From: JAHJQZ01 sp963676075
GTDB lineage: Bacteria > Pseudomonadota > Alphaproteobacteria > Rhizobiales > Devosiaceae
Length of the DNA stretch: 64,000 nt
Reading direction: 5' to 3'
Assembly (NCBI GenBank): GCA_963676075.2
Contig: CAXXNZ010000001.1
Span: 248,001-312,000, forward strand
Shown here: in pieces, positions 8,615-17,668 of the stretch
Layout of the letters: the number at the start of each line of letters is the position of its first letter
How positions within the stretch are numbered: the stretch's first letter is position 1
The notes under the pieces: generated by a model
What the model saw: only the letters and a program-made list of their open reading frames with translations
What the model was told of the DNA's origin: nothing
The model's database searches: none
Translations under genes and position numbers: made by a program

Positions 8615-11600
8615 GTGCTCAATCGTCTCTACATCGTCCTAGGCAGTCTGCTTATCCTGCTGATCGCCTTTGGATTCATAGCGCCGTATTTCATCGACTG
8701 GTCGGATCGCCGTCCCCAGATCGAGGCGCTGGCGAGCGAGGCGCTTGGTACTCCGGTTTCTGTCTCGGGCAAGATCGATATTCGTTTCCTGCCGGCGCCG
8801 CGCATCACTATGGACGGGATCAGCGTCGGGCCAGCCGGCTCTCCGGTCGCCACCATCCGCCATGCCGAGGCCGATTTCTCGCTGACTGATTTCCTGCGCG
8901 ACCGGTTCACGGTGACGCGGCTCGGTGTCACCGGTATCGCCTTGCGCCTCAACGTCGATGAAACCGGCAAGCTGTTCTTGCCGGTCAACCTGCCCGAAAC
9001 GGTCAATGCCTCCAATGTTTCGGTGGCCAATGCGGAATTCACCGATAGCGAGGTGACGCTGTCGGACGCGCGCAGTGGCTATGAGTGGCGCATGGACGGG
9101 ATCGAGGGCAAGCTGTCGCTTTCTGCTCTGCGCGGCCCGTTCGGGGTCAACGCCACCGGTAATTTCGAAGGCAAGTCCTATCAGGTCCGCATCAACACCT
9201 CGCAGATGAGCAGCGACAGCGGCGTGCAGGTGGCAATGTTCCTGCGCGCTGGCGACGGTAGTTTTTCGCTCAACACCGACGGGCTGCTGAAGACGGGCGA
9301 AACGCCGGGATACACCGGCAAGCTGTCCTACAAGCAACCACCGGCCGGAGGTCGTGACTCTATCAAGGGCAATCTGGTTCTCGACGCCCAGGTCGATGCC
9401 AATCTCAACCGGGCGCGGATGACCAATTACGTGCTGGTGCCGGACGAGAACCGCGCCGGCACAAGGCTGACCGGGGCGGCGGAGCTGGAGATTGGCGACA
9501 AGCCCCGTTTCAACGCGACGGTTTCTGGTGGCGTTGTCGGACTGGCGCCGCGCGACGCCCGCAAGACCTCGGAGAACGATCCCTATGAGCTTGTCCGACT
9601 GATCTCGGAATTGCCGCCGGCACCGGTGCCGCCGCTGTCCGGGGAGATCCATGCCGACATTGCCGAGCTCGATCTTAGGGCCTTCGCCATGCGCAATGTG
9701 CGGCTTGACGCCCATACCGATGGTACCGATTGGCGGATCGATACCTTTCAGGGGAGTTTGAGCGGGGACACGATGCTGGCCCTCAACGGCACGCTCGGGC
9801 AAAAGGATGGCCAACCCGTCGCCAGTGGACATCTGAAACTCGACACGTCGCGCCTTGATGCGCTGGTGCAGTTGTGGCGAGCACCTGACGAAAAGACCCC
9901 GCTGTTCGGCATCCCGGCCAGTCTCGATGCAAGCTTCACCCTGGCCGATGGCGCGGTCAGCCTGTCCGACGGCAAGGGTCGGTTCGATGGCGCAAGTTTC
10001 ACCTTTGCCGGACAAGTGCCGAAACCGGGCGGGAAGCTCGCGGTGACGGCGGCGCTTGCAGACTTCGACAGGGTGCAAAGCCGCGAGCTGATGGCGAGTC
10101 TGCCCGACATCAGCGGAGATCCGCGCTTTGTCGCCAGCTTTTCCGGCGCAGATTTTGACCTGAGTGCCGACAGTCTTGATGTGTTTGGGCTGACGGGCTC
10201 GAAACTGGCGGTGCGCGGGGCGTGGTCGCCGGATGGCCTAAACTTCAGCCAGATCGCCGCTGGCGAATGGGGCGGGGCGAGCTTCACGCTCTCGGGTGCG
10301 TACGAGGTCGGTAAGCTGCCGGTACTGACCGGCAGCGGGCGCCTTATTCTCGATGCCGATGCGGACAAGGGCGCCTTGCCGGTGGTTTATGAAAGGCTCG
10401 GCATTGCTCCGAAACTGCAGACGGTTTTTGATCGCAACCTGCCGGCCAATCTCGATATCGCGCTCAGGTCGCCCAGCGAAGACGGCACGCAGGAGCTTAC
10501 AGTCTCCGGTCGGGCAGGGGTGTCAGATCTGACGGTTGGCGCCAAGGTCAGCCAGGGCATTCTCAACTACGCGCGCGGGCCGGTTGGCGTTCGGGTGATG
10601 CTGAGTGCGGACTCGCCGGCAGGGATGGCCGCAGCGCTCGGGCTTGATGCCGATCTCGATGAGACCGGCGGTGCCACAGCGACGCTGGTGGCGGAAGGCA
10701 GCCCGGTCAACTCGCTTGATACGCAGCTGCTGTTCGACAGTCCCGGCAACCGGCTGAAATATTCCGGTTCGATGGTCCTGAACGATCTCGAAACGGTGCA
10801 GGGGCGCGGCAAGCTCGATTTCGACATTGCCGAGCCGGCGGCCTGGGCGAACCTGTTCGGGGTTCAGGGGCTTTATCTTCCATCGCTGAAGGGCGTTTCG
10901 GAAATTGCCTTTACCGGCACGTCGGCGGTGACGCTGTCGGCGCTCAATGCCGAGGCTGGCGGCACCTCGGTCAGTGGCGAACTGGTGCGGTCGATCGAAG
11001 CCGGCACGCCGCTTTACACCGGCACGCTCAATCTCGGGACTGTCGACATCGGCGGGTTCCCGGCGCTGTTCCTCGGCGGCGCATCGCTGCTCGATCTCGA
11101 GGGCGGTATCTGGCCCGACGGCCCGTTCGCCGAACCCGACAGCGCTCGCCCAACGCGCGGGCGCATCTCGGTTTCCGCCGATGCGGTCAGCTCGAATGGT
11201 CATGCGCTGGCCGGCAAGACCGGTTTCGATGTGAGCTGGGACAATCGTACTGCGCGCCTGCGCGGTCTTGATGCCGCGATCGGGGGCGGCAAGCTGTCGC
11301 TCGATCTGTCGGTGTGCTGCTCGGGCACACCGGGGCCGCGCCAGGTCTCGGGGCGTCTCGGGCTCGACGCTGTTTCGATTGACGCCCTTGTTCCGGATGC
11401 GCCGGCAAAGGCGATCGATGCCAGTCTGACCGGTTCGATGCAGATCGAGGGCACCGGAGAGACCATTGCCGGCATCGTCGGTTCGCTGACCGGGCAAGGG
11501 AGTTTTTCGGCCAGGGATATCTCGATTTCCGGCTTCGACCCGGGCGCTTTCGAGTCCATTGCCGGTTCGGACACGCTGCTCAACCTTGATGCCGACCAAC

Positions 11601-12529
11601 TGGCGGCACTGGTCGGCACATCGCTCGCGTCTGGTGCGTTCAAATCCGGACAGATGGACGGCGTGCTCTCGCTGGCCGGCGGAACCCTAAGGGCCGACAA
11701 CCTCGCGGCGTCGTCGGGCAAAGGGGAGCTTTACGGCTCCATGGCGCTCGATCTATCGAGCCTCGGGTTGAGCGGGACATGGACGCTGGCGCCGAGCGGG
11801 CCGGTTGGCGATGGCAGTTTGATCAACGAAACCACCGGGCGCATCAGCGCGGTTCTCGGCGGCACGATCAGCAAGCCGGACCACCAGCTCGATCTGGCGC
11901 AGATGGTCGATTCCATTCAGGTGCGCGCCTATGAACTGGAGGTCGATCGGCTCGAAAAGCTCAAGGCCGAAGATGAGGCCCGCGCCCGCGCCGCTGCCGA
12001 GGAACGGGCGCGGCTGATGGCGCTCGAGGCCCAGCGCAAGGCGGAAGAGGCCGTTGCCAAAGCAGAAGCCGAAGCTAAAGCGAAGGCAGAGGCGGAGGCC
12101 AAGGCAAAGGCGGAAGCAGACGCCGCAGCGGCAGCGAAGGCCAAAGCTGAGGCAGAAGCCAAGGCGGCAGCCGATGCAAAAGCAAAGGCCGAAGCGGAGG
12201 CTGCGGCCAAGGCGGAAGCTGACAGGAAGGCCGCTGAAGAAGCGGCTGCCAATGCCGCCGAGGCGGCGCAGGATCAGCAAACCGCGCCGGCGACAACCGA
12301 AGAGCGCAACCAGCAAACGCTCGAACAGTTGATCGAGGATCTCGGCGTTGATCAGGAGCCGCCGCCGCTAGCAGACCCGACGACGACAGCACCCTGTGTG
12401 CCCTCACTCGATCCGCTGGTGGTGTGTCCGCCGAGCGACGACGCACCGCTCGATCTGATGGCGCCGGTCGCACCCGACGCGCCGATCGATCTCAACGCGG
12501 GCAATTCGGTACAAACGCTCGGCCAGTGA
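8615..12529 (+). CDS. AsmA-family giant envelope protein with Ala/Lys/Glu-rich tail
   Basis: About 1304 residues from a GTG at 8615 (CAGG upstream). An N-terminal membrane anchor (residues 6-27, YIVLGSLLILLIAFGFIAPYF) is followed by an AsmA-type start (DWSDRRPQIEALASEALGTPV, SGKIDIRFLPAPRITMDGISVG), then a long run of beta-rich repeats typical of AsmA/YhdP/TamB-like bridge proteins. The AsmA C-terminal block (GSLTGQGSFSARDISISGFD) is near residue 955. A low-complexity segment (about 1120-1225) of Ala, Lys and Glu, predicted coiled coil, precedes a Pro/Asp-rich end. Family members sit in the periplasm anchored to the inner membrane and are linked to outer-membrane lipid homeostasis. The frame extends upstream to 8525, but the hydrophobic anchor argues for 8615. 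Confidence 0.85.
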   Translation: MLNRLYIVLGSLLILLIAFGFIAPYFIDWSDRRPQIEALASEALGTPVSVSGKIDIRFLPAPRITMDGISVGPAGSPVATIRHAEADFSLTDFLRDRFTVTRLGVTGIALRLNVDETGKLFLPVNLPETVNASNVSVANAEFTDSEVTLSDARSGYEWRMDGIEGKLSLSALRGPFGVNATGNFEGKSYQVRINTSQMSSDSGVQVAMFLRAGDGSFSLNTDGLLKTGETPGYTGKLSYKQPPAGGRDSIKGNLVLDAQVDANLNRARMTNYVLVPDENRAGTRLTGAAELEIGDKPRFNATVSGGVVGLAPRDARKTSENDPYELVRLISELPPAPVPPLSGEIHADIAELDLRAFAMRNVRLDAHTDGTDWRIDTFQGSLSGDTMLALNGTLGQKDGQPVASGHLKLDTSRLDALVQLWRAPDEKTPLFGIPASLDASFTLADGAVSLSDGKGRFDGASFTFAGQVPKPGGKLAVTAALADFDRVQSRELMASLPDISGDPRFVASFSGADFDLSADSLDVFGLTGSKLAVRGAWSPDGLNFSQIAAGEWGGASFTLSGAYEVGKLPVLTGSGRLILDADADKGALPVVYERLGIAPKLQTVFDRNLPANLDIALRSPSEDGTQELTVSGRAGVSDLTVGAKVSQGILNYARGPVGVRVMLSADSPAGMAAALGLDADLDETGGATATLVAEGSPVNSLDTQLLFDSPGNRLKYSGSMVLNDLETVQGRGKLDFDIAEPAAWANLFGVQGLYLPSLKGVSEIAFTGTSAVTLSALNAEAGGTSVSGELVRSIEAGTPLYTGTLNLGTVDIGGFPALFLGGASLLDLEGGIWPDGPFAEPDSARPTRGRISVSADAVSSNGHALAGKTGFDVSWDNRTARLRGLDAAIGGGKLSLDLSVCCSGTPGPRQVSGRLGLDAVSIDALVPDAPAKAIDASLTGSMQIEGTGETIAGIVGSLTGQGSFSARDISISGFDPGAFESIAGSDTLLNLDADQLAALVGTSLASGAFKSGQMDGVLSLAGGTLRADNLAASSGKGELYGSMALDLSSLGLSGTWTLAPSGPVGDGSLINETTGRISAVLGGTISKPDHQLDLAQMVDSIQVRAYELEVDRLEKLKAEDEARARAAAEERARLMALEAQRKAEEAVAKAEAEAKAKAEAEAKAKAEADAAAAAKAKAEAEAKAAADAKAKAEAEAAAKAEADRKAAEEAAANAAEAAQDQQTAPATTEERNQQTLEQLIEDLGVDQEPPPLADPTTTAPCVPSLDPLVVCPPSDDAPLDLMAPVAPDAPIDLNAGNSVQTLGQ

Positions 12530-12539
12530 TCTTCGACTA

Positions 12540-12656
12540 GATCGTTTCACTGTTTCATGGAAACACTGAAACGACCTAACCTGTTGTTTTATCGCATTTT
12601 CGAGGCCTCGAAAGGCTCAGCCACAAAAGTGGTGCCAGCTTTTTGCTGAAAATGCT
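12540..12656. repeat. Intergenic mosaic repeat, copy A (three-hairpin form)
   Basis: A 15-base arm (12542-12556) pairs with 12560-12574 with one mismatch around ATG. It is followed by an outer stem GCATTTTC (12594-12601) / GAAAATGC (12648-12655) enclosing a degenerate inner hairpin around AAAAGTGGTGCC. The second half matches copies at 15974-16066 and 32231-32320. It fills the gap between two convergent genes, and the MFS stop codon abuts it at 12657-12659, so it may also serve as a two-way terminator. Confidence 0.75.
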
Positions 12657-13913
12657 CTATTTGCGCCGTTCGACCGGCTGCCCTCGCTCCTTGTAATCAT
12701 CACCAACGCCGAACAGGCGGCCTCTTTCCGCCACCAGAACGCAGACAAGAGCGGCGAAGCCCATCAGCGCATAGCCGCCAACGATGGGCGTGGTCGTGCC
12801 GTTGAAGCTCTGGCTGATGGCGAGTCCGATAATGGCGCCGCCAACCGTCTGCACAAAGCCGAACACCGCCGAGGCAGTGCCGGCGACCCGGCCGAGCGGT
12901 TCCATCGATAAGGCGTTCATGTTGCCGCCGAGCCAGCCGAAATGGAACATGATCAGCGCGAATAAGGTCAGGAACAGCCACAGGGGCGGCGTTCCGAACA
13001 GCGTGAGCAGGAACAGTGTCGAGGCGAAGGTAATGTAGGCGAGCAGGGCGTAATGGGACAGCCGGCGCATGCCGATGCGGCCAACCATGCGGGAATTGAG
13101 GAAATTCGAGATGGCCATCACGATGCCAACCGTGCCGAAGGCAAAGGGAAAGAGCGGGCCGAGATCGTAGATGTCGACGTAGATCTGCTGGGCGGAATTG
13201 ATGTAGCCGTTCAGCGCGCCGAAGATGAAAATGCCCGCCGACGCATAGAGCATGGCCATGCGATTGGAAAACACGATGCGGAACCCATCGATGATGACGC
13301 TGGGCGTGAGCATGCGCTTGTCTTCCGGCTTGAGCGTTTCCGGCAGACGCAGGAACACCCACAGGCCGATGAGGCCGCCAAGTATGCCCATGAAGGAGAA
13401 AATGGTGCTCCAGTGTCCAGCCAGCAGCAGGAGCTGGCCAATGCCGGGCGCGATGATGGGGATGAGCATGAACACCATGAACACCAGCGACATGATCTCG
13501 GCCATGGCGCGGCCGGAAAAGGTGTCGCGGACGATGGATTGCGCAACGACGCGCGTGCCGGCGGCGCCGATGCCCTGGATAAAGCGCAAAGTGAGCAGCG
13601 TCGTATAGGTTGGTGAAAGCGGTGCAAGAAAGGCGGCTGCCATGTAGATTGCGATGCCGATCAGCAGCGGAGCCCGCCGTCCGTAGCGGTCCGAAAGCGG
13701 GCCGTAGATGATCTGGCTGACACCAAAACCGAGCAAATAGACGGTCAGGATGTATTGCCGGTCGTTCTCGGCCGCGACGCCAAGCGCGTCGCCGATATTG
13801 GGAAAGGCCGGCAGCATGACGTCGATAGCGAGCGCGTTGAGCGCCATGATTGCGGCGATAAGGGCGATGAATTCTATGCGCGGCAAGGTCTTTGCCGGTT
13901 GATGGCTGGTCAT
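12657..13913 (-). CDS. MFS multidrug-type transporter, Bcr/CflA family
   Basis: The 418-residue product has 12 hydrophobic segments. The MFS loop 2-3 signature is GPLSDRYGRRAPLLIG, and IDVMLPAFPNIGDALGV in helix 1 is characteristic of drug:H+ antiporter-1 proteins of the Bcr/CflA group (bicyclomycin, chloramphenicol, sulfonamide export). RFIQGIGAAGTRVVAQSIVRD, motif-C-like, also fits that group. The ATG at 13913 gives a normal N-terminus (MTSHQPAKTLPRIEFIALIA); the open frame further upstream is not needed. The substrate is unknown. A second, unrelated MFS gene lies about 100 bases upstream on the same strand. Confidence 0.87.
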   Translation of the reverse strand: MTSHQPAKTLPRIEFIALIAAIMALNALAIDVMLPAFPNIGDALGVAAENDRQYILTVYLLGFGVSQIIYGPLSDRYGRRAPLLIGIAIYMAAAFLAPLSPTYTTLLTLRFIQGIGAAGTRVVAQSIVRDTFSGRAMAEIMSLVFMVFMLIPIIAPGIGQLLLLAGHWSTIFSFMGILGGLIGLWVFLRLPETLKPEDKRMLTPSVIIDGFRIVFSNRMAMLYASAGIFIFGALNGYINSAQQIYVDIYDLGPLFPFAFGTVGIVMAISNFLNSRMVGRIGMRRLSHYALLAYITFASTLFLLTLFGTPPLWLFLTLFALIMFHFGWLGGNMNALSMEPLGRVAGTASAVFGFVQTVGGAIIGLAISQSFNGTTTPIVGGYALMGFAALVCVLVAERGRLFGVGDDYKERGQPVERRK

Positions 13914-14011
13914 GTCTATCTCAAATGATGGAGTCGGCGTGCTAGCCTGAACGGCGAACTTCACCCCATTTTTCGCCGATGGCAAGCTTTGGAAGGCTTT
14001 TTGACCGATTG

Positions 14012-15217
14012 TCAGGCCGTCGCTCCGGCAAAACCGGGGACGCTTTTCTCGCGGATCGGTAGGTGAATTGCTGCGGAAGCCAGTCCCAGAAGGATGCCGA
14101 GATACCAGATCAGGGCGTACGAACCGGTGACGTCGTAAGTCAATCCGCCGAGCCAGACGCCGAGGAAACCCCCGACCTGGTGCGACAGGAAGGCGATGCC
14201 ATAGAGCATGCCGAGATAGCGCGCCCCGAAGAACATCGTCACAAGGCCGGCGGTCAGTGGCACGGTGGCGAGCCAGATCATGCCGAGGGCGGCGGCATAG
14301 GTGTAGGCCGTCACCTCGGAGACCGGCAGGATCAGGAAGATCGCCGTGATCACGGCCCGCGACAGATAGATGGAGGCGAGCAGGTATTGCCGTGGCAGCT
14401 TTCCACCGAGCCAGCCGGCCAGAAGCGAGCCGACGATGTTGAACAGGCCGATCAGGGCGATCGACCAGGAGCCAACCTCCGGGCTGAGACCGCACTGAAT
14501 GAGGTAGGCGGGCATGTGCACGGTAACGAAGGCGAGATGGAAGCCGCAGACGAAAAAGCCGATGACCAGCAGTTTGTAGCTGCCATGTCCCCAGGCGCGG
14601 GCCAGCGCCTGCATGAAAGGCAGGTCGGCTTCGCCTTGTGTGGTTTCGGACTTGCCGGTCAGGAACGGTGTCAGCGGAATGACCAGCGCCACCAGCGCGG
14701 CGAGATAGATGAGCGCCATCTGCCAGCCGAAACTGGAAATGAAGGCCTGGCCGAGCGGGGCGAAAACGAACTGACCGAGCGAGGAGGCCGCGGTGGCGAC
14801 GCCGAAAACGAAGGAGCGTTTTTCCGGTGGCACTGCGCGCCCGAACCCGGCCATGACGATACCGAAACTTGCCGTGCCGATGCCCGTGCCCATCAGCAGG
14901 CCTGCGGTCAGATAGAGCATCGGCTCGTTGGGAGAAAAGGCCATGCCGGCAAGCCCAAGGGCATAGATCACCGCACCGACGGCGAGAACCCGCGCCGTGC
15001 CGTAGCGGTCGGCCAAGCCGCCGGCAATCGGTTGGGCCAGACCCCAGACGAGATTCTGGATGGCCATGGCCAGACCGAAGTTCTCGCGGCTCCAGCCCAT
15101 GTCAGCGGTCATCGGCAGGGTGAACAACCCGATCGAGGAGCGGGCGCCGAAGGTGACGGCGGCGATGATGCAGCCGGCAATGACAATCGCGGCAAGGGGG
15201 AGGTGGCGGGCGGGCAC
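14012..15217 (-). CDS. MFS transporter (monocarboxylate / oxalate-formate antiporter-like)
   Basis: A 401-residue protein with 12 hydrophobic segments. The first helix, FGARSSIGLFTLPMTADMGW, and the loop GGLADRYGTARVLAVGAV resemble the MFS branch that includes monocarboxylate and oxalate/formate carriers rather than drug exporters. The central cytoplasmic loop (GKSETTQGEADLPFMQAL) separates the two six-helix halves. The start is GTG 15217; the more tempting ATG at 15230 is in a different frame. No neighbouring enzyme indicates the substrate. Confidence 0.8.
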   Translation of the reverse strand: MPARHLPLAAIVIAGCIIAAVTFGARSSIGLFTLPMTADMGWSRENFGLAMAIQNLVWGLAQPIAGGLADRYGTARVLAVGAVIYALGLAGMAFSPNEPMLYLTAGLLMGTGIGTASFGIVMAGFGRAVPPEKRSFVFGVATAASSLGQFVFAPLGQAFISSFGWQMALIYLAALVALVIPLTPFLTGKSETTQGEADLPFMQALARAWGHGSYKLLVIGFFVCGFHLAFVTVHMPAYLIQCGLSPEVGSWSIALIGLFNIVGSLLAGWLGGKLPRQYLLASIYLSRAVITAIFLILPVSEVTAYTYAAALGMIWLATVPLTAGLVTMFFGARYLGMLYGIAFLSHQVGGFLGVWLGGLTYDVTGSYALIWYLGILLGLASAAIHLPIREKSVPGFAGATA

Positions 15218-15485
15218 TGGCGTTTGTCATGTCGGGCACCTGAAACGGGGCGGCCAGTTTATTGAGGAGAGGTCATCACGCAAGCCGATTTGTCGAATGC
15301 AATGGATTGATTTTCTTGATGGATCGACCGAGCGATTAAGCACCGCCTAGGACGACGGTGCGGAAAAATCAGAACAATTTGCCATCACCGGATCGAGTAG
15401 CGGGTCAAATCGAAAGAAATTTCCACGATTTCGATTGCGTGCCGATGCTTGCAGCAGGAGGTTCGCGCCAAACGGAGTGCTTCAC

Positions 15486-15947
15486 ATGGATATCAAGGAG
15501 GTGCCCGCGGCGCGGGTGCTCAGCGCTGCAAGGCGCCTGTCGATCCGGCAGATCGCCGCCGTATCGGCGGAACTGACGCCCCGCATCGAGGCCGACTGCG
15601 TGCGCTGCGGGTTGGTCGTGAATGGTCCGTGGAGCTTTGTGGCACAGAACCTTCCCAAGGATGGCAAGACCGAATTCGATATCCGTTTCTGCCTGCCGGT
15701 CGCCGATGGCACTCCGGCCGAGGAGCCGGAATTCGAGTTTGTCGAACTCGAGGACATCGTGGTGGCATCAGCGGTCTATCAGGGACCTCTGCGCAGTCTT
15801 TTCACCAAGGGCTATGCGCCGCTGATCGAGGATATTCGGCACTCCCGCTACGAGTTTTCCGGCGAGAGCCGCGAAATCTACCATTCCTGGCGCGGTGGCG
15901 GCTCCGGTTACCAGAAGATCGAGATCCAGTTCGGGCTGGCGCGGTAG
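15486..15947 (+). CDS. GyrI-like effector-binding domain protein
   Basis: A 153-residue soluble protein starting MDIKEVPAARVLSAARRLSI with GGAG nine bases upstream. The pattern (short beta strand, helix with QIAAVSAELTPRIE, GPWSFVAQNLPKDGKTEFDIRFCLPV, then a repeat of the same layout ending SGYQKIEIQFGLAR) matches the GyrI-like / AraC-effector-binding fold used to bind small molecules. There is no DNA-binding domain, so it is a stand-alone ligand-binding protein. Ligand and physiological role cannot be told. It is divergent from the MFS gene to its left. Confidence 0.65.
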   Translation: MDIKEVPAARVLSAARRLSIRQIAAVSAELTPRIEADCVRCGLVVNGPWSFVAQNLPKDGKTEFDIRFCLPVADGTPAEEPEFEFVELEDIVVASAVYQGPLRSLFTKGYAPLIEDIRHSRYEFSGESREIYHSWRGGGSGYQKIEIQFGLAR

Positions 15948-15973
15948 AACAGATCACGCTCATGCGGCGTCGC

Positions 15974-16066
15974 CTGATCTGCTCCAGGTCTTTGAGTGGT
16001 CGTGTTTTCGAGGCTTCGACAAGCTCAGCCGGAAAAGTGGTGCCCACTTTTCCTGAAAACACTCCG
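15974..16066. repeat. Intergenic mosaic repeat, copy B
   Basis: The outer stem GTGTTTTC (16002-16009) / GAAAACAC (16055-16062) encloses a perfect ten-base inner stem GGAAAAGTGG (16031-16040) / CCACTTTTCC (16044-16053). It shares the central block around GGCTTCGACAAGCTCAGCC with copy A and the CTTTGAGTG flank with copy C. The outer stem differs from copies A and C on both arms while pairing is kept. Confidence 0.8.
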
Positions 16067-16097
16067 AAAAAAAGGCGCCCGGCAGAGGCCGGACGCC
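16067..16097 (-). terminator. Rho-independent terminator of grxD
   Basis: Read on the minus strand, a ten-pair stem (GGCGTCCGGC / GCCGGGCGCC, one G-U pair) with a four-base loop is followed by seven T residues, 26 bases after the grxD stop codon. It abuts repeat copy B. Confidence 0.85.
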
Positions 16098-16122
16098 CTG
16101 AAACTCAGCGATGTGAAGCTGC

Positions 16123-16458
16123 TCAGCTCGCCTGCTTGACGGCGATGCCGGCCTTGGTCATGTGCTCCTGCAGCTCGCCGGCCTGGAACATCTCGCGGAT
16201 GATGTCGGCGCCGCCGACGAACTCACCCTTGACGTAAAGCTGCGGGATGGTCGGCCAGTTGGTGTAGTCCTTGACGCCCTGGCGCAGCTCGTCGCTTTCG
16301 AGGACGTTGGCGCTGCCGAATTCGACGCCGAGATACTTCAGAATCTGCACGACCTGGCCGGAGAAGCCGCACTGCGGAAAGTCCGGGGTGCCTTTCATGA
16401 ACAGGAAGACGTCGTTGGACTTGACGGAGGTGTCGATGAAGGCGGTGATGTCGCTCAT
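16123..16458 (-). CDS. grxD: Monothiol glutaredoxin, Grx4 (CGFS) family
   Basis: The 111-residue product has the monothiol active site CGFS (Cys30) in the context KGTPDFPQCGFSGQ, plus the glutathione-binding motifs WPTIPQLYV and GGADIIREM. CGFS glutaredoxins bind a 2Fe-2S cluster together with glutathione and deliver it to client proteins, often in complex with a BolA protein. A bolA gene lies about 1.7 kb upstream on the same strand; in many Hyphomicrobiales the two genes are adjacent, whereas here a hydrolase and a DUF559 gene separate them. Its own terminator follows, and the start ATG at 16458 is unambiguous. Confidence 0.95.
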   Translation of the reverse strand: MSDITAFIDTSVKSNDVFLFMKGTPDFPQCGFSGQVVQILKYLGVEFGSANVLESDELRQGVKDYTNWPTIPQLYVKGEFVGGADIIREMFQAGELQEHMTKAGIAVKQAS

Positions 16459-16645
16459 GGTGATGTCCTTGATGCTTCGGCGGGGTCAAGGCCCGCAAAA
16501 CCGGAAGGGCCCTCATTAATCGAAGCGGCTGGCGCTGTCGAGGGAGGGCACGCGCGTGTGGGGGAGATTTACCAGGCAGCCTGGTCTGGTTTGAACCTCA
16601 AGAGCCGATAATATGCGCAGCAAAGGGCAAAATTGAGGAGGCGAC

Positions 16646-17560
16646 ATGGCGGTTTTGCACACAACACTCGGACCGAAGACTTCGGACGAACTCGGCTTTA
16701 TCCTGCCGCACGAACATATCTTCGTTGATCTGAGGACGCCGGACGTGCCGGGCTTTGCCCAAGCGGAGACCGATGACGTGGTGCGCCTGATGGCACCACA
16801 GGTGGAGGCGGCCAAGGCGCAGGGCGTCACTGCGCTGGTTGAATGCACCACCGGCGGCGTCGGGCGGCGGGCGGATATCGATCTTGCCGTGTCGCAGGCG
16901 ACGGGACTGCCGGTCGTCGTGCCGACGGGCAACTACCGCGAACCATGGATTCCCGATTGGGTGAAAACCGCCAGCGAAGCCGAGCTCGAGACCTGGATGA
17001 GCCGGGAGCTCAACGAGCGGTTGGACGAAGCCGATTTCAAGGCCGGCTGGATCAAACTGAGTGCTGGCGACGATGGCATTACCGAACTCGAAGCGCGGAT
17101 CCTCAGGGCGGCGGTCAGGGCAGCGAAGACCTCTAACGCGGTGATCGGCAGCCATACGATCAAGGGCAGGGTGGTGATGGATCAGCTCGATATCATCGAG
17201 GCCGAGGGCGGCGATCCGTCCCGGTTCATCTCGATCCACACCCAGGCCGAGCCGGATTTCGCGCTGCACAAGGCGGTGGCGGCGCGCGGGGCCTGGATCG
17301 AGTTCGACAATGCCGGCTGGGTGCCGGACGGCGACTATCTCGAACCGGTGATGCGGGCGCTCGACGCCGGGCTGGAAGCCCAGATGCTGCTGAGCCACGA
17401 CGCCGGCTGGTTCGACCCGGCCAAGCCGGGCGGCGGCGAGCCGATGCCCTACACGGTGCTAGCGGGTTCGGTGTTGCCGGCGATGCGGGAGAGGGGGGTG
17501 AGCGAGGAGGTGATTTCGCTGCTGACGCGGGAGAACCCGTTCTCGGCGTTTGCGCGCTGA
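16646..17560 (+). CDS. Phosphotriesterase-family metal-dependent hydrolase (PHP / lactonase-like)
   Basis: A 304-residue amidohydrolase-superfamily barrel with all expected metal ligands: His22 and His24 (PHEHIFVD), the lysine to be carboxylated, Lys137 (AGWIKLS), His170 (GSHTIKG), His198 (SIHTQAE) and Asp252 (LSHDAGW). This is the binuclear site of phosphotriesterases and phosphotriesterase-like lactonases. True phosphotriesterase activity is uncommon in the family; lactone or other ester hydrolysis is more likely. It lies between grxD and bolA, is transcribed against them, and probably arrived by insertion. The ATG at 16646 has GAGGAGG nearby. Confidence 0.85.
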   Translation: MAVLHTTLGPKTSDELGFILPHEHIFVDLRTPDVPGFAQAETDDVVRLMAPQVEAAKAQGVTALVECTTGGVGRRADIDLAVSQATGLPVVVPTGNYREPWIPDWVKTASEAELETWMSRELNERLDEADFKAGWIKLSAGDDGITELEARILRAAVRAAKTSNAVIGSHTIKGRVVMDQLDIIEAEGGDPSRFISIHTQAEPDFALHKAVAARGAWIEFDNAGWVPDGDYLEPVMRALDAGLEAQMLLSHDAGWFDPAKPGGGEPMPYTVLAGSVLPAMRERGVSEEVISLLTRENPFSAFAR

Positions 17561-17567
17561 GGGAAGA

Positions 17568-17617
17568 CCCCTCCACCATGCTTCGCATGGTCCCCCTCCC
17601 CATGAAATGGGGAGGAT
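17568..17617 (+). repeat. REP-like two-hairpin repeat, copy 1
   Basis: The conserved frame CCCCTCCACC / GGTCCCCCTCCCC / GGGGAGGAT carries two hairpins: ACCATG-CATGGT (five-base loop), then a perfect nine-pair stem CCTCCCCAT / ATGGGGAGG with a GAA loop. It begins eight bases after the hydrolase stop codon. Two related copies lie at 17671-17724 (opposite strand) and 18096-18150 (same strand). Confidence 0.85.
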
Positions 17618-17668
17618 CGGGGCGCACATGCGGGCGACGTAGAATGGGTGTGGATGCTGGCGACGGGA

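Noticed and set aside
15215..15230. ATG at 15230 as start of the second MFS transporter
   Set aside because: It is in a different reading frame from the transporter. The in-frame GTG at 15217 is used.
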